DNA of 64,000 nt from Symbiodinium natans (lineage: Eukaryota > Sar > Dinophyceae > Suessiales > Symbiodiniaceae): NCBI GenBank assembly GCA_905221605.1, contig CAJNDS010000015.1:146001-210000 (forward strand). The letters are read 5' to 3'. The position numbers were made by a program, and so were the translations under genes. Below, in pieces: positions 55,284-64,000 of this stretch; position 1 is the first letter of the stretch, and each line of letters opens with the position of its first letter. Under the pieces are notes generated by a model that made no database searches, had not been told where the DNA came from, and was given only the letters and a program-made list of their open reading frames with translations.

Positions 55284-58200
55284 CAAGGGCGTGGGTGTCT
55301 GTGCGAGCAGGGTGGTTTTCTAGAAGCTGTTGGAGAAAAGCACTCATCAGGTTGCAGTCGAGTCCCTTGTGAAAAAAAGGTTGCTGTCCTAGCCAATGTT
55401 AATGTGCTAATTACTCAGCCTGGGCTGAGGGAGGGATCAGAAAGGGGAATGACTAGTTCGCTGGATGCAAAAGTGTTTAATATTTGCCAACGCTTCTTGA
55501 GCTTAATCTTGGGAATGACATGACAACGACCTCCAGCCCAAAGTGCGTTTCGAAAGGGATCTCCAGTCGACAAGGGGAACAAAGGAGCATGACATGGGTG
55601 GCTACTGGAGTGGCGCACCCAGACCATCCTTCTCTACATCCCCAATTTGGACCCTGCAGAGCGGAGTAGCACCTTTCGAGAGTGCTACGTGGTTATTTGC
55701 AAAAAGATGTGTGTGAAGTGCGGTAACCTGACTACGGATCAGACCTTGAACTGCACGGCGAAACATGAAGGTGGGGCACTGCAAGATGACCCACCAACCC
55801 TTGTTGAGAGGGCGGCGAAACAAAGCCTGAGCAGCAGGCAGTGCACTGAAGGGCCTCATTGAAAGGCTGGGCAAGTCAGTCACCAACTTCCCCCACGTGC
55901 AGCAACAAAAAAGCTGCAGTGTTCTGCGCCACTCTACAAGGCAGGTGTGCAAAACCCTCAACTTTGAGTTGAATGTGCTGCGATGGTCTGGAGGCAGTCC
56001 CTGCAGTCTCTGCGGCTGCTGCTGCGCAAGGCGCCCTGGCTGAGGGCACAGCTCATGAGGCCGCGGACAACGGGGGCCAGGGAGAGAAGAGGAGAGAAGA
56101 GGAGAGAAGAGGAGAGAAGTAGCGATCGGCCTTTCTGGCCATGGCATGCCCAAAGAGTCCTATTTATACCCCGTAATTGAGGAATATATATATATATATA
56201 TATACTTAAGAAAATATTCCCTACTTCAGAGCACAAAGGGCTCTCTGGGTGGTTTAAGAAGTATTTCCGGCTTCATAAGCCCAGAACCTCCATCTTTTTC
56301 AGTCCTATAGAATCTGTTTACTGAAGCCAGATCTGTTACATGATACTTCGGAGACCGCGGGTGGAACAGCAAGAAGTCGTCTCTCAAAGCTGTGACAACA
56401 GACAGCACAACACACACGTGTCTTCTGTTGCCTCTGGAATACCGTAAGCAAGAAGCAGCCGTCAACAAAAGCATTGCGCCCATGAAATGCTGCAGTGTTT
56501 CAGGATGAATTCAGGTATGCATGCGAACGCCATCATGGTTTTGCTGCGCGCGCTTTGCCGTATTTGCCGATGTGTAGTGCGCGCCGCTAGGTTCGCTTCC
56601 GAGGTTTATTCTTGGCTGAAGTCCGATCAATAACTTACTGCGTCATGCTCGCGATGCAAAGAAGCACAGAAAGGACAGTCAGAGACCTCGCGAAACCATG
56701 CCACGGAGGCAGCCGCGCTGGTGCTGGACTAGCCTGCAGAGACGATTGCACTTTCGGCAGCATTTCCAACGCGCTGTGTCTCTACTCTCCCACTGTTTGC
56801 AAGCACTTGTGGAATCAGAACGGCATGTTTTTCATGCTTCCATGTGTTAGAGTTTCCAGCATCGGCCAGCCTGGCAGAGCCAAGGTGAACCGGCAACTTC
56901 TGCAGCTAGCCATGAGCCTGACACTGTGCATCGCGAGACGATGGTATCCCTCCGCATCCTGAAACCTTCACCAGCTAGAGCTTGAACAATCCCAGACGCG
57001 GATGGAGGGTTACCCAGCAGTGTTTTCTACTGCTCGACGCCGGCAACTGTGAGTGGAGCAAAAGCTTGAACAACAGAAGACTGAAGACAACGTTTCAAGC
57101 ACGGTTACGGTTTCCTTTGTCAGCGGCCGCTGGAAACGAGAGTAGTTCTTCGTTGGGGTTGTCAGTTGAAGCAAGGGATGGTCCACAGCACAGATGCTTC
57201 TCCGTTCAAGTCTCGCCGATGCAGCTCAAACAATGAGGAAGCGGGACTTGAGGTTCCGTTATCAGGGTACTCGACTTCGTGCGGCGGGAGCTTGTGGCTA
57301 TCAGGCTATGTCGAAGGTAACTCGATAACTGGTGCAAGATCGACGCCAACTCAGGTCGGTGAGATGCGGGGCTTGGAGTTGCGTTAAGAGACGACTCGCC
57401 CCGTGAAGTCTAGGAATGCTACGGAGCTTTTGTAGGACGTAAAGAGCACTTGTGAGAGCCGCGGCTGCCTTCTGCCGACACTGTATGCCTTCAAACTGGT
57501 TTAATCAGGGCGTTGCGTGCTGTGATCCGAGAACGGGCGGCTGGCAGGCCAACAAAACAGCGCACCCAGGAGACTCATAGCCCATCAGCAAGATATGGCT
57601 ATTTCCCAAAATAGGGTATCTCTAATACACCCCTAAATACTAGAATCCTGAAATCGGAACCCCAAGAGGCTACCCTAATTTTCGGAACCCCCCCCTTCCC
57701 CCCCTTCCTCCCCCCCCCTTCCTCCCCCCCCCCCCATATTTAGCGATTTGTTACACAGGGCTCACATTGCATGCGCTGAGCTTGCAGTGCTTTATGAAGT
57801 GGATGCGGCCTGCAGCTTTCACGCCAGTCCAACACACGGCGCAAACTCCAACCTTTTGCTGTAAGAGTGGTCTATTCATGTCTCTTCTGTCTTGTCCTCT
57901 GGGTTGTTGCCCTGTGGAAGTTCATGATGGCTGGTTATTTGCCTGGTGATCGCGGACGTGCGTTGAAGAATGGGCTGAGTCTGTTGCCAGGTTCATGTCC
58001 GCATGATGGAGGCGCAGCCCAAGAAGCCGAGCTGACCGCGGGTCCTCGCCCTCGCCATGTTGCGCCTTCCGGGGTTTAGTGTGTAGGGTACATTAGAATC
58101 CAAAAAAGGCTTTGGCGGCTTGGCCTGGGGATGTGGGGACGCACATCATTGCGTGTTTTGGGGGATGTGGATGTGATCGGTTATGCAGCAAGAAGAGTTG

Positions 58201-59640
58201 CCGGTGATGTTCCAGACAGGAGTCAGCCGTGCTCCATTGCCTGCCCAACCCCCGCCAATTTCTTCACGAGAGAAGACTTGATTAGGCATGCAAAAGTCCA
58301 GATTTCGGTGCGTGTGATGAGCTGGTCCGAGTCTAGGGGCTTGCTTATGCAGAGCGTAGTATTTCGGATATTCAGGTGAGGCCCTGGCGATGGTGTGTTA
58401 GTGTACGCAGCAGGGGTGGCAAAGCACCACCGCAGCATCGAAGAACATCTGCTTGCCAGCCGATCGCAGCAGGATGAACATGCTTGGAGTGGCTTTTCTG
58501 ATCAAAAGTTGCCGTTGCTTTTGCACAGCGGGACAGGGGAGATTTGGATTGCGCACTTCGTGCCGGCTTCAGGCTGCGAAGCGCAAGCTTTGAAAGTAGA
58601 GCGGGAAGATTGATGCGGTGCCATGTGTTGCTGACCTTCTTGGCCTACAGGCGCAAGGAGCGCATATGAAATGATGTCAAGCGTTGCCGCCAACACACAG
58701 AGCTTTGCGCATTGACGTTGTTCAGCCTAAGACACAAGTTGACATATGCTGATGCTGTGGCCACATCGATGAGGGCTAGCTGCAGCATGAGTCGCACACA
58801 TTCAAGAATGAGAAAGATGCTGACAGGCATGTTCGAGCAAGCATCAGGTACTTCAATTTGCATACTGACTGAATCTGGGTTAAAGCCCAAGCCCTGCTGG
58901 ACGTGGTGCAGCTGAAGAGTCAGCGTGCCTCGGAATGCTATGAATGGCGTCGCTGGCTTGCTGAAATGTCGTCCCCAAAGCCCCTCCCAACGTGATGGTG
59001 GTGATTACCCAGAGAGCCCGACGCCCCTTAATAAAGGCATATACTTATTATGATTTAAGGAGTATTCCTTAATTAAGGTGTATTGGGCGCTTTGGGTAGC
59101 GGGTTCGATGCAGCCCACATCAACGAGAAGTATGCCATCAGGCTCATTGCGTAGCATTGCCCAGGCCATGGGTTGGGAGCACCGATCCCGCTCCCCGACT
59201 CCTGGCTGCAGGGGTCTGAAGGGCTTTTGAGGGGTTCTACTTGTAGGTCCCCCCTACAACAGCGGGGCTCCCGAGCCGATTCCGGCCCTGAGCAGGAACT
59301 CTCACTGTAGTGTTAGGGTTTAAGGTTTAGAGTTTGTCAAAGGCCTTTCCCAGCTGACTTCAGGAGTCTGGGTTCAAGAAGGGGTTTAGGGCTTAGGGCA
59401 TCTTGAAGCTGCAAGGCTCTGGGTCTCCTACTGGTACACAAAGCCCTCATTCTGGGCCATCCTTCCCACGCCTTGTGAATGCAGTGGCTCCTGTCTTTCG
59501 ATGGCCCCCAGCTCTCCTCCGACGTCCTCGCAAGTCTGCCCCCAAACGGCTCGCAACACACCTTTGCCTAGAGAGGAGTTGCAGTTGAAGGAAGCATCCC
59601 AAAGGTGCCAGAGGGTGGGCACCTTTGGGATGCTAGGTAT
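55284..59640. other. sparse region with a few candidate exons
   Basis: At 55987-56120 one frame reads LEAVPAVSAAAAAQGALAEG followed by Gly/Glu/Arg repeats built on GGAGAGAA units. At 58009-58075 a frame reads DGGAAQEAELTAGPRPRHVA. Both are low complexity and could be linker exons. 57684-57736 is a C-rich tract within a family-C element. Family-B hairpins lie at 56152-56249 and 59008-59097. No named domain was found. Confidence 0.35.
59008..59097. mobile_element. MITE-like hairpin, family B
   Basis: Begins CCCAGAGAGCCCGACGCC and ends TGTATTGGGCGCTTTGGG, with TTAAGGAGTATTCCTTAA inside. Confidence 0.75.
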
Positions 59641-59649
59641 AGATGTCTC

Positions 59650-59871
59650 ACGTCTTCTTTTTCAGTCTTCGGCCTGTGCAGAAGATTGCAGAAGCTCAGG
59701 AAGAAGAACGACACCCTGCAGTGGATCTCCAAGAAGCTGGCAGTCCTGGGAAGATATCACGACAAAAGGCGGGGGTGGCTTGACCCTTCTACGTTGGCAG
59801 CGCTATTCGGAGATTCTGCCACACGAGCTTTGCAGAACGTGCTGAAGCCTGATGTTGGCTGTTGCTACTAG
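59650..59871 (+). CDS. candidate exon with two competing frames
   Basis: After TTTTTCAG one frame reads LCRRLQKLRKKNDTLQWISK and runs on to LKPDVGCCY and a stop. The next frame reads LRPVQKIAEAQEEERHPAVD then LQEAGSPGKISRQ. Both look protein-like. The first is basic and helical with a stop at 59871, the second acidic and linker-like. I cannot choose between them from sequence alone. Confidence 0.4.
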   Translation, partial: TSSFSVFGLCRRLQKLRKKNDTLQWISKKLAVLGRYHDKRRGWLDPSTLAALFGDSATRALQNVLKPDVGCCY

Positions 59872-60284
59872 CCCATCCCCCAATGCAAAGAGCCAGCAGC
59901 CACCCCTTGATGTGCATGTTCAAGGATGTTCAAGGCATGTCAGTGAACAACGCGGGTTAATAGGACGCCAGGATGCCAGAAAACAGCTGTGTTTCAGCTC
60001 CCGGATCCCCGCTGTTTAGAACTCAGTTCGCGAGTGCCAGGCCGAAAGGTCTTTACGTCGATGGCAACGGGACCTTTCAACGCGCAATGCCAGTGCTTGG
60101 TGTTGTTGGTTTACGGGTAATTGTCCAGCAAGCGAGGTGTGCAGATCACAGCCGAACAAGCCGAGGGCTGTTTGGTTTGACAGACGGGGAAAATTGAGTA
60201 TCCCACTCAGAGCCGAAGACTCCTTGCCAAATATTAAGTATCACCAAATATTCTGTGCCCCGCAGTGTGTGTGTGTGCCTTTGC

Positions 60285-60361
60285 CAGGACGCTCTCCTTG
60301 ACCAACCTCATGGAAGCCTGGGGCAACAGCCAAGGCCAAGCACTCTTCAAGCAGCTCCAGG
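60285..60361 (+). CDS. candidate helical exon
   Basis: After TTTGCCAG the frame reads TLSLTNLMEAWGNSQGQALF then KQLQ, followed by GTCACC as donor. It is amphipathic, and no family is recognised. With the piece at 60547 (GITEDDVLNAVRTNMTCGRG) it suggests a structured domain split over small exons. Confidence 0.5.
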
Positions 60362-60546
60362 TCACCCTAAAGTCAAGAAGCTTAAACAAAAATTATGGAA
60401 TACACCTTCAGTGAGCTGCGGGCGTCTTAGTAGCGGTACATATGTTGCGGTGCACCATCGAAAGTGCAGCATGTTTTGTTAAAGTTTCCGAGGTTCCCGA
60501 TCATGATCATGGCATGTCCTGGCTGTCCATGTCCCCTATGCACCAG

Positions 60547-60608
60547 GCATAACGGAAGATGATGTGCTGAACGCAGTCCGCACCAACATGACCTGCGGAC
60601 GCGGGCAC
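60547..60608 (+). CDS. candidate exon GITEDDVLNAV
   Basis: After CACCAG the frame, with a split first codon, reads ITEDDVLNAVRTNMTCGRG. It is helix-like with a protein-like composition, and no family is named. Confidence 0.45.
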
Positions 60609-60964
60609 CTTAATTTAGGGAATGGCTTGCCGAGAGGCCTTTTTCAAGCATGCCGGGCTACAGTGCGTTGTGCATCGTGGTTTTTGGGTGGGGGGTGGCC
60701 GTGGGTTGCCGTGCGTTAAGAGGACAGTAACGGGGCGCTGAAAAGCAGTTCCGCGGCACCGGCTTCGGATGCTTCAGACTCGGACAGGCCAGAAAGTGAA
60801 ACTACAGAGGTCGGGCTTGAAGTCCTCTGTATTTATGTGTAGAGCGACGGGAGACTTTCGAACTCAGGAACTGGGCGGCCACGATTCGCACTGCCTGGCC
60901 CTTGGTGTTCAGTGTGAGGGTCCAAGCCCTGAACTACCCACCCTTGAGCCCAGCACCTGAGGCA

Positions 60965-61016
60965 GAACCCTAAACCCTAAACCCCAAACCCTAAACCCTA
61001 AACCCTAAACCGTAAA
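60965..61016. repeat. interstitial CCCTAAA array
   Basis: Seven CCCTAAA-type units. A TTTAGGG tract of opposite orientation lies at 61137-61168, so the two bracket the exon at 61068-61130. Confidence 0.9.
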
Positions 61017-61067
61017 CCCAGAAGCCACTCAGAAATTTTCCGAAGCACCAGGTCCGGCAACTCGCAG

Positions 61068-61130
61068 ACCGGGGAGTGGCACATCACGGTGCATCAGAGT
61101 GGTGGAGGCGCTATTACTTTCGACCGCACT
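61068..61130 (+). CDS. candidate beta-rich exon
   Basis: After ACTCGCAG the frame reads TGEWHITVHQSGGGAITFDR. The alternating pattern suggests beta strands and a Gly turn. No family is named. It is bracketed by inverted telomere-like tracts, like the exon at 51243. Confidence 0.45.
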
Positions 61131-61706
61131 CTAATGGTTTAGGGTTTGGGGTTTAGGGTTTAGGGTAAGGGGCGCATACGAGCACAGATGCTGTAGGGAG
61201 GATTCTTCAGCGAGGTGTTCGGTGAATTTGAGTATGTTGTGCACTGTCTAGCCATGGAACTTTCTCATGGCTTTGGGAGAACAGCTCAACACACAACATG
61301 TCCAGACCTCTTTGGCTTGACGAAGAGTCTAGTACAGATCTCAGATCACGGCCACTGACAAAGAGCGCACGCAGAAACACTCACTCTGAGCTCGTTGCGC
61401 TGCAGATTGGGGCAGCAGCGGTGGTGGCTCAGTGCCTGCCTTAGCTGGCAGACGCCTGATACGTCTGCGGGTGCGTGACCTAAAATATAACCGCATGCTG
61501 CGAGAAACCTTAGCCAATCATCATGTTGATGAGAGGAGCACGGGAAAGTCCGTCATCCTGCATGTGAACAGTTTCTTTTCAGACCTCCGGCACGCCAAAT
61601 CAGTAGCCTGTGGATGATGCTGGAGAGAGAGCTCGACCTGCAGGCTCCAAAGGAGGAGTGGTACCAGGCAGCTGCAACGGGGGGAGCCTCCCCAAATGAA
61701 AGGTGA

Positions 61707-61973
61707 ATGTGTAAATCCTTGAAGCGAGTGTCACATGATGTCGAGCGGCCACCGCCGAAGCACTGCCTAACTGATATGCCGAGCCCAGCAAAACATGAGC
61801 CTGTGCGCATGATGATGCGTGGCATCAGACCCCACAAGCAGGACAAGTCGAACAACGGCTATGGTTACGGCAATGGAAAGAGCTATGGCTACGACACTCA
61901 GAAAACTGACTACAACAGCTCGAACGGGGGCAACATCTACACTGATCAATGGAAGCAGTCGAGCCAGTTCTGA
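61707..61973 (+). CDS. Asn/Tyr/Gly-rich C-terminal exon
   Basis: The frame ends with HKQDKSNNGYGYGNGKSYGY, DTQKTDYNSSNGGN, then DQWKQSSQF and TGA at 61971-61973. Tyr-Gly, Asn and Ser repeats with scattered Lys are typical of prion-like tails in RNA-binding proteins (hnRNP type) and fit the RNA-binding theme of the locus. The 5' border is uncertain. Residues before about 61800 may be intron. Confidence 0.65.
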   Translation: MCKSLKRVSHDVERPPPKHCLTDMPSPAKHEPVRMMMRGIRPHKQDKSNNGYGYGNGKSYGYDTQKTDYNSSNGGNIYTDQWKQSSQF

Positions 61974-62634
61974 CCTCAGTTGATGCTGTGCATGCGCCTC
62001 ATCACTGACACAATTCTCGGATGTCTCCATGAGCTTGTTGACAATCATGCAAAGATGCAGCTTTTCAGCTCTGCGCGGCCTTTGCGGTGAGCAGAGAAGG
62101 TCTGACAATTGGAAGTCAACAGCTTCATCGACAGCGTCGCCTGGTTGGTCCTGCACGGCACATTTTGGATGTGGTGATGTGCTGCATTGTGAAGTCATTG
62201 CGGGCTTCCGAGAAATTTGGGTCCTTTTTTGGGGGTTCTTTCAAGGGGAGACTCCACTAGATGTGGTGGTACGAATAGGCACCCTAATCGGAACCCTCAT
62301 ATCGCCAGCATGAAGTTGGTTCAGCACGGTTCCTGCCAAGCCAAGGGCAGTTCATCAACCAAATGTCAAAGCTACAAAATCCTTCGCGAAGTAGGGTTTC
62401 TGGAACTATATAGTCTCCCTAGATACACTCACCAGTAACACAAACATAACACCTGCTTCACATGCTACAGCCTCTTATGATCCCAGATGGTGAAAGCGAC
62501 AGGTATGAGAAGGCCATAGAAGGCGCCAGAGAGCCCAAGACCCCTTAACTAAGGAATATACCTTGAACTATGAAGAGATCCCTTGAACTGCGAAGAGATT
62601 CCTTACTATCATTGGAGGCATATCCCTTCATTGA
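61974..62634. other. 3' flank with hairpin elements
   Basis: No exon is recognised downstream of the 61973 stop. A family-C-like element lies at about 62206-62312 and a family-B hairpin at 62526-62636. Confidence 0.5.
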
Positions 62635-63070
62635 GGGTTTAGGGTTTAGGGTTTAGGGTTTAGTGTTTAGGGTTTGAGCTCTTTGGGGCCCCTGTCTGCC
62701 AGGCGATTTCAGCGCGGCGCAGAATCGGAGCCACCGGCGGCTCCCACCCAGAAACTTGGTAGCCCATACCCTACCCTTTTTTTGGGGGGGTTTAGGGTTT
62801 AGGGTTGAGGGTTTAGGGTTACTGGGCTACTAAGGAAAAACGACTACTGGCAACAGTCGACAGCGACCTCGACAGGCCAGTCGTGGACGAACAAAGCCAA
62901 GCCAGGCTCCCAGTTACTAGGGGTTTACAGGGTTTATAGGGTTTATAGGGTTTATAGGGTTTATAGGGTTCATAGGGTTTATAGGGTTTATAGGGTTTAT
63001 AGGGTTTATAGGGTTTGTAGGTTGATAGGGTTTGTAGGGTTTATAGTCTTAGGGTTTATAGGGTCTTTGG
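62635..63070. repeat. TTTAGGG and TTTATAGGG arrays
   Basis: TTTAGGG tracts at 62635-62672 and 62786-62822, then about 14 copies of a nine-base variant, GGGTTTATA, at 62920-63070. The nonamer is otherwise seen only as single variants in other arrays. Confidence 0.9.
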
Positions 63071-63139
63071 GGTCTAGAGTGGAAACTCCCTTATGATCTG
63101 TTGCGAGACGATCGCCTGGTCCTCATGTTTGAAGCTGTG

Positions 63140-63314
63140 CCTAAACCCTAAACCCTAACCCTTAACCCTTAACCCTAAACCCTAAACTCTAAACCCTAAA
63201 CCCTAAACCCTAAACCCTAAACCCTAAGCCCGCTTATGCCAGTGTGAGAGTCGAAACCCTAAACCCTAAACCCTAAACCCTAAACCCTAAACCCTAAACC
63301 CTAAACCCTAAACC
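63140..63314. repeat. CCCTAAA arrays split by unique sequence
   Basis: Two CCCTAAA arrays (63140-63230 and 63256-63314) are separated by a roughly 30-bp unique insert that also occurs at 37845-37877. A last short TTTAGGG tract lies at 63663-63688. Confidence 0.95.
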
Positions 63315-64000
63315 GAATCCATCAACCCCAAGGTCTTGGAGACTGCAGAGTCCACAAGGCCAACAAGGCGCGCCCAGTCACAAATTCAAGCCCGGCTAGA
63401 AGTGATTTTTTTTTTTTTACGAACATGGGGGGGACCCCGAAAAACTATATCCCCCTTGGGGATTAGTTTGTGATTTTGTTTATACAATCTCCAAGAGGAT
63501 ATTAAAGATGTTGTTTTTGTTAAGGTTCTAAGGGGAGTATAGAAGATAGGCCCCGAAATAGTAGGATCCCCTTATAAAAAAAGAGCCCCAAGCAAGGTAC
63601 CCCCCCCCAATATCGGGGGCGAAGGATGCGCCGCCCGGCCAACCCGACATTGAAGGAGTTCTAGGGTTTAGGGTTTCGGGTTTAGGGTTGTGGAGGTTTT
63701 TGTCTGGATATGTGAAGCATGCTAGAGCTTAGCCCGGCGAGGGTTTACGCTTGTTGCTTGTGATTGCTCGAGCTGGATGCCTGGCCGACTGCAAGAGGAA
63801 CCGAAGTCAATACTTGCCTGGCCCTGCACCGCAGACAGTCATCATTCACATGATTGCTTCAAGACTGTCATCAAACATGTGGTCATTCAAAGAAGTCAGA
63901 AACGCCCATACTTGCCGCCAATGAACGTCAGCAGGCTGAGTGTTTTAACATTGCCGCCCCTAGAATCCCTAGAACTTTCAGCATGCAAGCGAGACACCTT
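63315..64000. other. no assignable gene
   Basis: Includes a family-C-like element (about 63410-63625) with T, G and C runs. No exon is recognised to the end of the window. Confidence 0.5.

Noticed and set aside
1-64000. tRNA, rRNA, snRNA and dinoflagellate spliced-leader sequence
   Set aside because: I looked for the conserved leader string and cloverleaf-like segments by eye and saw none. A covariance-model search would be needed to exclude them.

Overview
The window looks like nuclear DNA of a dinoflagellate, most likely of the Symbiodiniaceae type. I infer this from four things: dozens of interstitial TTTAGGG/CCCTAAA arrays; many short exons on one strand; reconstructed introns that often begin with GC (occasionally GA) rather than GT; and decayed LINE reverse-transcriptase copies of a kind common in these genomes. 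There are no bacterial operons, ribosome binding sites or long single-exon host genes. Almost every supported coding piece is on the + strand, as expected for a unidirectional gene block. Exons were found by reading frames by eye and joining pieces whose phases agree, so each gene below is a partial model.

Layout. 0.3-0.8 kb: two exons of an EF-hand protein. 2.1-6.8 kb: an almost complete kinase domain of the NAK (AAK1/GAK/BIKE) family spread over about twelve small exons; low-complexity exons to about 11.5 kb could be its tail. 12-19 kb: a GC-rich mobile-element zone with two broken LINE copies flanking a minus-strand ORF pair with a Cys/His cluster. 21.7-25.6 kb: small exons, several of 66-81 nt with phase-0 borders, encoding tryptophan-rich and Pro/Glu/Arg-rich repeats. 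27.3-51.3 kb: a long array of RNA-recognition motifs (RRMs), at least nine, each cut into four or five micro-exons, with cold-shock-type exons embedded at 42-44 kb. 52.6-55.3 kb: a beta-rich (fibronectin III-like) exon and proline-rich exons ending in a stop. 56-62 kb: further small exons of an unidentified gene ending in an Asn/Tyr/Gly-rich tail at 61973. The last 2 kb is mostly telomere-like repeat.

The 20-55 kb stretch may be one very large gene (Trp-rich region, RRM array, cold-shock exons, more RRMs, FN3-like, Pro-rich tail) or two or three tandem RNA-binding genes. Transcript data would be needed to decide. Introns of this stretch carry at least four families of short hairpin (MITE-like) elements, a 2-kb octanucleotide satellite and many telomeric tracts. 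The most notable feature is the RRM array: several modules share the same intron positions, and most have lost the aromatic residues of RNP1 while keeping a recognisable RNP2.
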